64,000 nt of DNA from assembly GCA_019916065.1 (NCBI GenBank), contig CM034236.1:24810358-24874357 (forward strand), given 5' to 3'. The translations under genes and the position numbers were made by a program. The notes beneath the pieces were generated by a model that worked only from the letters and a program-made list of their open reading frames with translations, made no database searches and was not told where the DNA came from. Shown here piece after piece: positions 44,755-56,436 of this stretch (its first letter is position 1; every line of letters begins with the position of its first letter). This DNA comes from Vitellaria paradoxa (taxonomy: Eukaryota; Streptophyta; Magnoliopsida; Ericales; Sapotaceae).

Positions 44755-46341
44755 CCCTAATATGAAAGAAGTTGTGAAAGAGAAAGCACTTAAGTTGCTC
44801 GATGCGGATATCATTTACCCCATCTCTAATTTGAAGTGGGTAAGTCCCACTTAAGTGGTTCCTAAAAAGTTCAATGTCACTGTGGTTGAGAATGAGAAAG
44901 GGGAGTTAGTGCCTCAATGCACCCAAACTAGGTGGTGAATGTGTATTGATTATAGGCGATTGAATGCAGTGACCTAAAAAGACCATTTCCCCCTTCTATT
45001 TCTAGATCAAGTGCTTGAGAGAGTAGTGGGGAAGTCTTTCAATTGCTTTCTTGATGAGTACTTGGGGTATAATTAGGTTGAGATAGCACTTGAGGACCAA
45101 GAGAAAACCACTTTCACATGCCCTTTTGGCACTTTTGTGTATACACGCATGCCATTTGGGTTATGTAACGCACCTGCGACCTTTCAAAGGTGTGTGATGA
45201 GCTTTTCTAGTGACATGGTTGAATGGTTCTTAGAACTTTTCATGGATGATTTCTCCATCTAAGGAAATACATTTGATGAGTGCTTGACCAACCTTGAGAA
45301 GGTGTTAGTGCGATGTGAGAAGAGTAACTTGGTGCTAAATTGGGAAAAATGCCAATTCATGGTACAACAAGGGATTGTTTTGGGGCATATAGTGCCATGT
45401 CGTGGGATTTAGGTAGACAAAACAAAAGTGCAATTAATCCAAAACTTACCTACCCCTCGATGTGTGAGGAACGTAAGATCATTCCTTGAACATGCTGGGT
45501 TTTACTGGCAATTCATTCAATCCTTTAGTTCTATTGTCCAACCCTTATGCTCATTGTTGTCCAATGATGTTCCTTTTGAATGGACAACATCATGCCAAGA
45601 AGCATTTGATCGACTTAAACAATTGCTCACCACCGCTCCCATTATCTAAAGCCTGGATTGGTCCCTACCATTTGAGCTTATGTGTGACGCTAGTGATTTT
45701 GCGGTGGGTGCAGTCTTATGGCAACAGAAAGAAGAGAGACCTTATGCTATTCACTACGCTAGTAAGACTCTAAATGAGGCTCAATTTAACTATACCACCA
45801 CCAAAAGGAGCTTCTAGCGGTAGTTTTTGCCCTAGACAAGTTTAGGTCATATTTGGTAGGTTCTCATGTTATAGTGTTTACGGACTATGCGGCCTTGAAA
45901 TATCTTCTATCCAAGCAAAAGGCCAAACCCCGTCTAATTAGATGGATGCTACTCCTCCAAGAGTTTGATTTGGAAATCAAGGACAAGAAAGGGGTAGAAA
46001 ATGTAGTAGCTTACCATTTGTTTAGATTACCTCATCATGTGTCCAACTCTAATGACTTACCAATTAATGAGCATTTCACCGATGAGCATATCATGCACAT
46101 TAGCACCAATCCTCCTGTCCATTCTCCTTGGTATGCATACATTGCCAATTTTTTAGTGAACAGCCAAATGCTTTCCCATTGGACAAAGGTTGATAAAAGT
46201 AAGTTCTTATGTAATGTGCACAATTTCTTTTGGGATGAGCCTTACCTCTACAAGTATTGTCGAGATCAAATTGTGGGGAAATGCAGTCCCGACCATAAGA
46301 TTCATAGCGTTATCGAGTTTTGCCACGCTTTAGCTTGTGGA
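44755..46341 (+). pseudogene. Athila-1 RT and RNase H
   Basis: Continues the gene broken at 26677: PISNLKWVSPT, VVPKKFNVTVVEN, MCIDYRRLNAVT, FGTFVYTRMPFGLCNAPATF, and the palm motif LELFMDDFSI, where both aspartates of the YxDD equivalent are kept. Then LVRCEKSNLVLNWEKCQFMV and the connection, and RNase H ([41 protein letters not shown]). The frame 45853-46344 runs to the HHCC region of integrase ([14 protein letters not shown]). At least six stops. A solo LTR cuts it at 46341 and integrase continues at 47950. Confidence 0.86.
46337..46341. repeat. Left TSD gtgga of solo LTR
   Basis: gtgga is repeated at 47950-47954; removal of the LTR rejoins the codons CHALACG and GH of the integrase zinc site. 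Confidence 0.92.
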
Positions 46342-47949
46342 TGACCGACCCTAAAAAATGTTTCGGGTTCTACCTCTCAAGTGCAAGAGGGCAGTCGTAG
46401 TTTTAAAACTCGGTGAGTCCGAGGTCGAATCCACAGGGAGGGCTTTGTTAAAAGCTCTAGACTTGTTCTCTTAATTAGTAGGTGAACCTAAATTAATCTA
46501 AACTAATTTTTTTAGCAACTCAAACTTTTGTTTTAGATTCTAAATGAAAGAAATTCAATTTAATTTAAAAATGCAAACAAAGCATCTACTCTAAATTCTA
46601 AAGTGAATAAATCAACTCATAAATTAAATTAAATCACAAGCATAATACTAAAAAGGTTCCTGATCCAACTTTCAAGTCTGGGTAGTTCACTACTTTGCCT
46701 TGGGGTGTGTTTGTTTGAAGAACAGGGTTTAATTTGAAAAGTTTTGAAAATGTTATAATCAAAGGTCAGTACCAGTGATCTCAAGCGGATATGGTTAAAG
46801 ACCTTTGTTTCCTAGAGTTTTTCAATTAAACGCCAAAATATTAATAAAAATCTGATTTTTAATTCTATTCAAAAGTATTTGATGATTGGTTACGAAAATC
46901 CATACCAGTGATCTCACACGGATTTGGTTAAGGGTTTTCGTATTCGAATGTTTTCGAAATAGAAAAAAAATAGATTTGTGAAAGGTAAATTCCTTTGCGA
47001 AAGGTTTTGCAACCTACGCGAAGGGTTTCGCAACCCACGCGAAGGGTCTCGAAACCTACGCGAAGGGTTTCGCAACCTACGCGAAGGGTCTCGAAACCTA
47101 CGCGAAGGGTTTCGCAACCTACGCGAAGGGACTACGAACACCCCAAGGCTTTTCGTGAACTACCCTTTCTTGATTCGTTGAATCAAGAACTAGGGTTTTA
47201 CGCTAAAACTACTTTAAGCATCTTAAAAACAATAAAATAGCATTCAATCATACGAAAAGAGAATTGAAACAAGCAAAACATGATATTGCGAAACAAATCG
47301 AAATAAAACGAAATAGATTAAAGTGCAACTTACAACGTAAAGCGAATGTAAAAGATGAAGTGAAGAATCACTACAAAGACGACGATGAAAGCTCCAATAA
47401 AAACCATGAATCCACGCATGCAAGCTAAAAACCTAATCTAAAAACTCTCAAAATTCTATTCTAACGCTCAATTGAAGGTGCAAAAATAAAAAGGGGCTTC
47501 CCCTCCTCTTGGCCGTGCAATAGCTCTTTATATAGATGCCACAAAACCCTAGAAGAGGAGCTTTCATGCGGCTATTATAAATCACGGATGGTCCCGACCG
47601 TCTGGAGAGGGGGTCGGGACCGTCTGAAGTTTTGAACTTTCTGTGGTCCCGACCGTCTAGGTGACGGTGGGGACCGTCTAGTTTTTCCTTATTTGCTTTA
47701 TTTCCTTCTCTTGGTTGGGTCTTTGGGCTAGTCTTTTCCATCGAAGATGAGGTTCGAACCATAACTTTTTCTTTGTCTTCTTAGCCCTTTCCATAGCTAT
47801 AAACTTCGACATCCTTGCCCTTTTTCCTACAAATAAATTAATAAAGGTATAAGTAACACAATAACACTAAAACTTCAACTTTACTTATTTTAATACATGA
47901 ATAAGTGTTGAGTTAGGGAGTTTGTAATTACACTTTTCAAGTGTAATCA
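46342..47949 (-). repeat. Athila-2-type solo LTR
   Basis: A 1.6-kb LTR that starts TGATTACACTTGAAAAGTG at 47949 and ends CGGTCA at 46342. The palindrome cluster (GGTCCCGACCGTC, GGTCGGGACCGTC) is at 47581-47760, the TATA box (TATATAAAG on the minus strand) at about 47527-47536, and the leader motif CGGCCA just after it. A 21-bp tandem array lies at 47018-47140. Same family as the Athila-2 LTRs. Confidence 0.88.
47018..47140. repeat. 21-bp tandem repeat, about six units
   Basis: Unit CGCGAAGGGTTTCGCAACCTA, two alternating variants (TTTCGCAA and TCTCGAAA) giving a 42-bp higher-order period. The Athila-2 LTRs have only one degenerate unit at the same place (about 27545-27575 and 43990-44020), so the array expanded in this lineage. 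Because 21 is divisible by three, it produces open frames on both strands with no coding meaning. Confidence 0.9.
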
Positions 47950-49045
47950 GTGGAGGCCACTTCTCTTCAAAGAAAACCACTACTAAGATTCTTCAAAGCT
48001 GATTTTATTGGCCTTCCATGTTTAAAGATGTGCATAACTATTGCTTGAGATGTGACCATTGCCAATGCTTAGGAGCCTATCTAAGCGTAATGAGATGGCC
48101 CAAAACCCCATGATCATTTTTGAATTCTTTGATTGTTGGGGGATAGATTTTATAGGCCCATTCCCTAAGTTGTTTGGTTTTGAGTATATCTTAGTGGCCA
48201 TAGACTATATGTCCAAATGGGTAAAAGCCATTGCCACTCACACCAATGACCACCAAGTAGTGGTCAAATTCCTAAAAGAACACATTTTCTCTCATTTTGG
48301 GATGCCACGGCTGATCATTAGTGATGAGGGTAAACATTTTTGCAACCGGCCTATGGGTATCCTAATGCATTAATATGGTGTGACGCATAAAGTGGGAACT
48401 TCTTATCACCCACAAAATAGTGGCCAGGTTGAATTGGCAAATAAGGAGATAAAGGGTATTCTTGAAAAGACCGTCAATCCCACTCGTAAAGATTGGTCGT
48501 TAAGACTAGTTAATGCATTGTGGGCATACCAAATGGCTTATAAAACCATTTTAGGCATGTCTCCCTATCGCCTTGTATTTGGCAAGGCTTGCCATCTACC
48601 CATTGAAATGGAACATAGAGCCTATTATGCAATTCAGTAATTTAATGAGAGTTTGGATGAAGCCGGCATTCTTTGGAAGTTTCAGTTGAATGAACTTGAA
48701 GAATTAAGAAATGATGCTTTCAAAAATGCGAAGATTGCCAAGGCGAAAATGAAGGATTTGCATGATAGGCACATTCTTAGAAAATCCTTCCACGTTGGCC
48801 AAAAAATGCTTTTGTATAACTCAAGGTTGCATCTCTTTCTTGGGAAGCTTAGGTCTAGGTGGTCGGGTCCTTTCATCATCACCACCATTTTGGAACATGG
48901 TGTATGTGAAGTATACAATCCCCACAATGACACCACTTTTAAGGTGAATGGCCATTGTCTGAAGCCATGCTTAGAGAACTTTGTGGCTGAGATTGAGACA
49001 TTGGACTTATCGACCCTCCCCCATTTGATTAGAGAGCTTGCATGA
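47950..49045 (+). pseudogene. Athila-1 integrase
   Basis: Resumes after the solo LTR: the zinc-site cysteines lie near 48045-48065 (CLRCDHCQ), then the catalytic core, with D in CWGIDFIGPFPK, D in [16 protein letters not shown] and E in [37 protein letters not shown] and [14 protein letters not shown] follow, then the C-terminal domain (RSRWSGPFIITTILEHGVCEV, FKVNGHCLKP) ending IRELA at 49045. Stops at about 48371 and 48640, otherwise well kept. Near-identical in order and motif to the Athila-2 integrase. Confidence 0.87.
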
Positions 49046-49254
49046 CATGTTATATAGTATTAGAGTGGGAGTTTACATTTCTTTCATTTATCTTGTTCTA
49101 GGATTAGTTTAGAAATAGGTGGGTAATTTCTTATGCCTTTCTATTTCCCTAGTTGTTCGTGTCTTATAGTTTTTAGGATGGGTTATTTCAATTTGAGGGA
49201 AGTTAGGGCTGAGCATTAGAGTGAAAATTTTAACCAAGTGAATTTCAACATGAA

Positions 49255-49345
49255 AGTTTGGACTGTGTGCGCTCAAGGCTTGTGTGCCCACCTGCTACTC
49301 CCTCGGGCACCCAAGGCTGGTCACATGCCTCTTTATCATGTCAAG
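49255..49345 (+). promoter_or_regulatory. Internal copy of the Athila-1 U3 motif cluster upstream of ORF3
   Basis: CTCAAGGCTTGTGTGCCCA, CTGCTAC and CTCGGGCACCCAAGGCT follow one another in the same order and spacing as CACAAGGCTTAGGCGCCCA, CTGTGCTACG and CTCGGGCACCC at 19361-19410 of the element's own LTR. A T-rich, TATA-poor stretch (TTTTTTAAGTATTTCAC) follows at about 49365-49385, then a leader-like region up to ORF3 at 50056. Confidence 0.65.
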
Positions 49346-50055
49346 TGAGCTGAGAGTTAGGGACCCTTTTTTAAGTATTTCACTCACTCCATTCTCCTCA
49401 TACACTCCCTAGTTCGGCTAACTTGAGGTAGAATTCCTTACTCCCTCTCTTGACCGATTCAATCACTTCACCAAGCCACATTTCTTCTCTTAATTCTAAC
49501 ATCTTTTCTCCAACATTTTGAAGTCTAGAGAAGCCCTAGACTTCAACTGTGGGCCTTGTTGAAGTGTGGATGTAAGCATTAGGGTTTGAGAGTATCCCAC
49601 AAACACAAGGTAAGGACACTAATTTATGATCTATTTTGAAGATGTTGAGCTGAAATGGTGAAGATATTCTTATTAAGTGAGTTGTTTTGGATTATTCCTT
49701 GAACCCTAATTCAATTTGTAGATTTCTTTTCTCTCTTGCACACCACTTGTTTGATGAAATGTTTGTGAGAGTTGGAAAGTGAGTTTAGAGGTGGTTTTGA
49801 ATTACATTGAGTTACATTTGAAGCTAAGGGATTGTTTGATGAAATTTGGCACTTTGGACTTTGTTGCTTGATTAGAATGGTGAGGAGCTAAAATTGTGCC
49901 TATCAAGTGCTTGACAATTTGCTTGTGAGAAATTTGGAGTATTCTTGGGGCTCATTGTAAGTGGTATTGGGGAGCATTGTTTTGCATCTCAATTTGTAAG
50001 CGTACTTCAACTTTCTCCTTCCCTTCTTACTTGGCACTTGTTTGTAGCAACCACC
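49346..50055 (+). other. Leader between internal motif cluster and ORF3
   Basis: No protein readable. T/C-rich first half (TTCTCTTAATTC-type) and a G/T-rich second half, like a 5' untranslated leader. It ends with CACCATGG at the ORF3 start, a good plant initiation context. Confidence 0.5.
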
Positions 50056-51258
50056 ATGGGTCATTCATCAAGCAAACGTAAAACGTAGCCCTCTCCTACT
50101 TCATTAGCTGAAGATAGTGATTATGTGCCTGACTATGCACAAGAATTAGAAGAGGTTGAAGATGAGGAAGTTGAGGAACAATTGGGGAATGAAAAGGAGG
50201 ACAATGAGAATGACAGTGAGAATGAGGAAGAGCATAAGGAAGATGAAGACGAACTAGACTATGACCCTTATAGGTTCATTAGCAAGGACGCCCAAGATTC
50301 ATTCAATTCATATTGGAGTAAAATGGCAGTTCTTTGTGAGAGAGGTATCAATTTAAATCATTTCAATGAGGCACCAACAGACTTCAAGACTATTATGGCT
50401 ACCAGGGGCTGGTCCACTGCCATGGCATTTAGAGCCACTACTAATCTTAACCTCATCTGAGAGTTTTATGCGAATGTAACTTTAGAGGAAAATGAAAGGT
50501 TGGGACAGGTGTACATCATTTCTATGGTGCAGGGATAGAGAATTACGATGCATAAGCGTAGCATTAGGGTTGCTCTTGACATACCAAAGGTCCACAAGCT
50601 AGGATACCCATACCCTAGTCAGCAAGAACCTCTACTTTCGGTGTTAGCACGACATTTATCTAAGGGGGAGACATGTTCATGGGGGGTTAGACGATAATTT
50701 CCAAAGAATAAATTGAGTGGTAAATTTAGAATCCTTTATGAGCTTATTTGTTCTCAGATCTTACCCGTCTCTAATGACAACTTCATTAGCCCCAATCGAG
50801 CACGATTAATGTATGCCATGACCACCGGAGTTTCTACTGACTTAGCCTTCCTAATGATGACTGCTTTGACAGTGAGACTGCAACAAACTAGGGGCCCAAC
50901 AATTTACCATTTGTCAGATTAATTATAAAGATCTTGGAGAAGTGTCAGGTTCCCATTGACGCTAATTTTATGATAGTTCGGCCATTAGCAATGCTGTTTA
51001 GCTCCACATGTGCACGTAGTCCAGCTTAATCACAACACCAGCACTCTTCTGTTGCCAGGGCCTTCTGCTACGCCTCTGGTTCATCCTCCTATGGTCCCTA
51101 CTCTTTGTTCTGATATCCAAGCATTGGGGGCATGTCTGAGTGCTATAGAAGCTGAGTAACATGAGCAGCGTGGCCTTTTAGAGTCTATCCTTGCTGCTAT
51201 CTACCCGCCACCACCACCACTTGTTCATAACTCTCCACCCCCACGAGAGGAGGATTAG
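50056..51258 (+). pseudogene. Athila-1 ORF3 (plant transposon protein type)
   Basis: Starts MGHSSSKRKT at 50056, then a stop, then an acidic region (PDYAQELEEVEDEEVEEQ and DEDELDYDPYRFIS). Next comes the core domain: ERGINLNHF, GWSTAMAFRATTNLNLI, EFYANVTLEE, KRSIRVALDIPKVHKLGYP and FRILYELICSQILP, ARLMYAMTTGVSTDLAFL, ending in a Pro-rich tail (PPPPPLVHNSPPPREED). This is the same type of ORF as 33390-34487 in Athila-2, though diverged. About six in-frame stops. No membrane segment or signal peptide is seen, so a classical envelope role is not supported. Confidence 0.75.
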
Positions 51259-52852
51259 GATCCATCAGCACTGACTTCATGTTCTAGCTTGTTTTTTTGT
51301 TATCTTAAGGCTAACTTTGTCAGTTTAAGTTTGAGCTTTAAAGATGTTCTGTATGTACAACCTAAAACTGAATTCTATGACGATCTTACTTTGGTTTATG
51401 TTGAACTTTATTGATGGCATTTGAATGATGTACTCAGCCTCCTTTCTACAATAAAAAAAAAATTATATTTGCTCTTTTGCTTTTCATTTTTTTTGTTTTG
51501 TAGTATGTTCTTGCTAGTTCCATCTTGCACCTCCTCTGGTAATATCCATCCTTTTTCCTTTTGTTTCTACATTTTGATCTCAACACTAGTTGTTATTCGA
51601 AGTATTGTCGAAACTAGGTTGGGAGGGTGTCCCGCATTACTTGCAGGTGTCTTTTTGGGTGCGTGCGTGGCTTATGTGTTATAATCATCATGATCTTTAT
51701 GCTCATACTCATTATGCTCACTTTGCACACCACATATTCACATATGCATCCTCCCTCTCACATTGAGGATAATGCCTCGTTTAGGTTGGGGGGTAGAGTT
51801 CGTATGATGATCATAAATTATCCTAGGAACCAACTTGAAGCCTTTTAATAACGTGTGTGATATATTTTTCTTTCCTTGGTCTTCATCTCATATATTATCC
51901 CTTACCCTTATTCACACACTTTAAGCCTTACCCTCATACATCTTGGGTTGTAAAAGTGCCTCAATGTCAGTGATGCGAATGGGGGTTGGGAATGGAAACT
52001 TTTGAGAGCATATTGAGAGGAAATATTAGGTGGAGAATTCAGTTGATGGATATTTCATTGTCTCAAAAAAAAAAAAAACAAAAAAGAAAGAAGAAAAAGC
52101 AAAAACAAAAAAAAAAAACAAAAAAAAGAAAGAAGAAAAAAAAAGAAAAGAAAAAAAATTATCATTCCTTTGTTTATGAAATTATAGGACTTGCACATTG
52201 TTTGCAATATTTGAAATTGTCCTAAGGGTATTATTTATTGTGAATAAGCTTCTTGTTGGGACCTTTGTTGGGATTAGAAAAGAATAGGTAAATTGGGACT
52301 TGTGTGCACTTGAACATCTTTATCCCAAGACATGTGCTTTAAATTCCATATCGTCTGTTGTAAGCCTTTACCCCTCGCCAAGTTACAATCGAAATAAAGA
52401 CCAAGTGGATTCTAAGCGAGCAATTCTCGTGTTGTGTATGTAGTGGTCTTGTGTATGTTGTGGTGTGATCTTTTGCACATGCATTGGAACATGGTTATAA
52501 GTTGTCCACTTGAACTTTAATTCAGTTCACTTATTCAATTGTGGGGTTATGTGCAACTAGGATAGCATCATATGCTATTAAGGGAGTATGAACCCTTGTT
52601 AAGTGAATTCCTTTCTATGAGTGGCATCCTGTGAGTCTTTGAAGTCAAAACCTAGTTCCAGTTATGCTCTTATAACCTTGTTGAATGAATGAAACCACTG
52701 GTTACACATACTCTTCCTATCTTGATAGTCCATACAATTATGTTTAGCACTAGGGAGTTACACGTAACATTTGGGCTAGGTAGCTTGTTAAGATTGAACT
52801 TGAGTCACTTTTGAGCTTAATCATTTTTGGGACATCCTGAGACCAAACCATA
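51259..52852 (+). other. Athila-1 3' region, non-coding
   Basis: Contains a second polypurine-like motif at 51762-51794 (ATTGAGGATAATG, then TTTAGGTTGGGGGG), which resembles the terminal tract at 53095-53109, and a purine-rich low-complexity run (A with scattered G/C) at 52060-52160. An 87-codon hydrophobic frame at 51421-51684 has no recognisable motif and no homologue in Athila-2, so it is not called. Confidence 0.6.
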
Positions 52853-52953
52853 GATGTTTGTGGGTAGCATCACTGCAAACCCTCACGAGACCTTACTCGT
52901 CCACTAGGGGGAACCTAGGGGTTTAAAGGGCTTGCCTCACGCGCTAAGCGTGG
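52853..52953 (+). other. Conserved 3' non-coding block, Athila-1 copy
   Basis: Contains GTGGGTAGCATCACTGCAAA, TCGTCCACTAGGGGGAACC and TAGGGGTTTAAAGGGCTTGC, then a small hairpin (CACGCGCTAAGCGTGG). Same orientation and place, between ORF3 and the polypurine tract, as in the other two elements. Confidence 0.85.
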
Positions 52954-53094
52954 TCGTGTGTCTCCTATGAAATTGGACCTCCCTTTTAGTTAGAATTATT
53001 AGTTTTTCTTTTAAATTTGAAGAATATAGACTAGCTTGGTATATGTTCATGTATTATTGGTCATAATTCTTCCATTCCTAAGGACTAGTAATGT

Positions 53095-53109
53095 CTAGGT
53101 TGGGGGGTG
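53095..53109 (+). promoter_or_regulatory. Athila-1 polypurine tract
   Basis: CTAGGTTGGGGGGTG directly precedes the 3' LTR start TGATTGCATG. Confidence 0.8.
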
Positions 53110-54644
53110 TGATTGCATGCAATCATTGACATTTTTAGCTTCATTTCGCACTCTTCTTATGAACATTTTATCAAGTAAAATGCATTTTTATCTTGTTTTG
53201 ATTACTTTTATTGTCGTTGTGTGTTTTGTAGGGGAATGGAGGAACATAGCTCAAGGAAGCCAAGTTAGGGGCTGAAAATTGCAAATTAAAACTAAGCAAT
53301 CTACCTTGGGTGCACAAGGCTTGGGCACCCGACTGTGCTAGGGCTTGGGTGCCCATCGAGCCTTGTTTTGGGTTGGACTCTCTCAAGACATTGATCAAAT
53401 ACTTGGCAGAGGAGCAACTTGGGCACATGAGACCTTGGGTGCCTGCCTGTGTTGGACCTTGGGCACCCACAGAGAACAAATTCCAGCATCTGTTTAGAAC
53501 TTTCATCGAACACCTAGGATGTGCAGTGGCTTGGATGCACGCCTAGTGAGGCTTGGGCACCCACAACTTTCCTCCAGCAGACTTTTAACATTAATTTTGA
53601 ATTGTAATTTTACATTTATACCCCTAAGTTGTGTACGCCTATAAATAGGCTAAATTTTGATGTATGAAGAGACACTTAACCTAGATTAGCCGTATTCAAC
53701 TTCAATTTTTGATTGTCGGAAGAGTTCACATTCTTTTTGCCTAGGGTTTGATTTGTAAGTGTTACTCTTTATTACGTTTAATAAAAAGTTCATTGTTTTC
53801 TTATTTTTATCTTTCGTTTTCACTTTGCAATACTTTATCTTTACTCTTTTGTTATTAGTTTAGGATCCAAACTTGCTTTAGAATATTTTGAAGCACTTCG
53901 CTTTAACTTTTTCTTATGCAATGAAGAGCTTTTCACTTTTGCATAGACTTAGTTACACTTCTACAATGCTAGGCTAAATCTTTTCCTAGTTTTAACCTAG
54001 GAATGTAATGAAATCAATGGAGATGAATTTGAATATTATGAACTGAACATAGTTTATCATCTTTTGATTAAACATGTAAGAATCGTAGCTCTAGGTTAAC
54101 TTTCAAAAGTGAATCACCTATGACAAAGTTGAACTTTGGTTAAAATCTTGCGAACCAAAGGTCAATTCCATGTCCCGCTAACTTCGAAACTGAATTCAAA
54201 ATCCTAGAATCGCAGTTCATTTATAAAAAGGTTTTCTAACGTTAAATCTTTCAGCCTAATACTACAGGTGTAGATATTAGGTTGAGTTAACCACATATTC
54301 GAATTCATCCCTTTGATAACATTACGGGAATAGGTTGAAACCAGGTGTTTCTTTTAAAAATAGTTCGTTTAAGGTTAAAAAATTTTCTTTCCTTAGTATT
54401 TTAGGTTTTCGCTTTGTTTGTGTTTCCAAGCCATTGTCACAATTCCAAGTTGAAAACCCAAAAAAAAAAAATTTTTTTCCTCTTTTATTCCTTACAACTT
54501 TCGCAAGTATTTTCAAAAACAAGATTTTTCCAAACCTAGTCACACCCTTGCTCCTTGGGGAGATGACCTAGGACTCACCTAGACTAATCTTCACCCGACC
54601 TCTTGCACTTGAGAGTGAGCCTATTCTAATTTTGAGAGCAGTTA
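53110..54644 (+). repeat. Athila-1 3' LTR
   Basis: Partner of 19161-20710 with the same 16-bp terminal palindrome; the last bases are TTA instead of TCA. Motif cluster at about 53300-53575, TATA box at about 53639-53647. Right TSD aatgc at 54645-54649. Confidence 0.9.
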
Positions 54645-56387
54645 AATGCCATCTCCAATAATAGCATCCAAGGTCTACACAGTCAAAACATATACTATGG
54701 TCACTTTTATATCTCTCAAAATTATGATACCATAAATGTAAGCATTAGACTCAGACTTTGGGTAACACAATTGATAATACTAATAGTCCAACTGTCAATT
54801 AGGAAGGATAAACACAGATATTATTATTTACAGTTAAGATCGGATTTAGGCTACTCAAGCCTAAGCCACCTATGTATCCCACCTCAGGAATTAGGTCACC
54901 GTAGTTCTTAACTTTACTATTCAATGTTCACAACTCAACTCTTCATCAATAAATCACATATTAAATATCATTATAATTAACAACCTCAAGATACCAGCAC
55001 ACAACAGTAATATATGCAATATCATGTGATAAGAAATGATAGAATACAATGCCAATGCATACTTTCTAATCTCCATCTGACAGGCCACAATTAGAAAAGC
55101 ATATGGAGCCACCAACTGCACCATTTATGCTTACGATGAATGTATATCTCAACATATATATCACAAATGGGGAACTGAATTACACCCCAATAGATGTAAG
55201 ACTCAGGGGAACCAAGTTACACCCCCTGTCCCTTCTACTAGGAAATCGAGTTACACCCCTAGTCAAACATCTACTTAGCTTAAGCATGGTTCGGCTATAG
55301 TCCGAAAAAAAATCTCACAATAATATCATCTCAAGATTAACGTCCCAACTCCAACAACTAATCTCTAGTTATATATATGATTGGGTATCATCTGATATTT
55401 TCAAAATCTCATTTTATGATTTTTCTCAAAATCAAGAATTCCCTCCATATACATAACCCATGCCTTGACACATAAACAACATCAACATGGCACTCTCAGC
55501 CATCCAATAATCATAAGATCAATAGGATGATATAACCCTAGCCCCAAGCACATGATATGCTCAATTATATAAAATAAACAATAATATCTCAACATTATAA
55601 TAAAAGCATACTGTGCTTAAGCATCTATAATGACATTTCATTATCTTAAAATGTGTATAATTTTAACATATATCTATCATATATGATATACCATCCAAAC
55701 TGAGTCAAAAAGACATCAAATCAGGTCAAAAATACCTTCCTATGGGAAAGGTGTTTGAATGGCATGGGAAGGGCACAAGAAGAGTATGAGAAGGGCGCAA
55801 GAAGAGTATGAGAAGGGCGCTTGAAGAGCCTTTAAAGTCTAAAACACATAAGAAGGACACAAGAAGACCACTCTGAGTCACAGGAAGATACCGAGAGCAT
55901 CCTAGCCTCGTGTAAGGCCTATTCCCGTGACCTACAGTCCATAGCACAGATCTGAGCTGCTACAAGCTCGATTTGGCACACAAAATACCAAAATCTAAGC
56001 ACCTTGAGCCTGGTAATGGAACTATAACCAACAACAACATTTATCTCTATATTTTGCAACAAAACTCAAGAATGAACAAGAGTGGGCATGAATATCCAAA
56101 CCCACAAACATATATATATACATATATCACCATCTACCAAAATCATCACATACACATATAGATCAAAATCATATTAACAACACGTAGAACATGTATATAA
56201 GTTCCACCTACCTTAGATCTAAAGAAAAGATGAAAGAGTGAAGAACCTTGAAGCCCTAAAAATTTTCTCTTCTATTTCTCTCACCTCAGGTGAAATCACT
56301 ATAATCCAATACTGCCGCGATGATCACAACGCTAGAAATATCAAGGATCAGCTGTCTCTAACTTTTGACCTCAGTTTCTCTTTTTAC

Positions 56388-56436
<49 letters not shown>

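Larger units (their letters stand above)
19161..54644 (+). mobile_element. Athila-1: Athila-like Ty3/gypsy element, enlarged to 35 kb by nesting
   Basis: LTRs 19161-20710 and 53110-54644, primer site at 20716, gag-protease 20955-26594, RT and RNase H 44755-46341, integrase 47950-49045, ORF3 50056-51258, polypurine tract 53095-53109. Three insertions (21786-24538, 26678-44749, 46342-47949) account for about 22.4 kb, leaving an original length of about 13 kb, normal for Athila. Coding regions have several stops. The LTRs differ at about 8 of the first 115 positions, so it is an old copy, yet old enough only to predate its own passengers. Confidence 0.9.

Noticed and set aside
46978..47240. Arg/Asn/Glu repeat proteins on both strands
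   Set aside because: Produced by the 21-bp tandem repeat inside an LTR; no codon signal or homologue.
51421..51684. Hydrophobic 87-codon frame as a possible env protein of Athila-1
   Set aside because: No match in Athila-2, no cleavage or fusion motif, and the region is T-rich.
51986..52225. Lysine-rich ORF
   Set aside because: Low-complexity purine run in the Athila-1 3' region.
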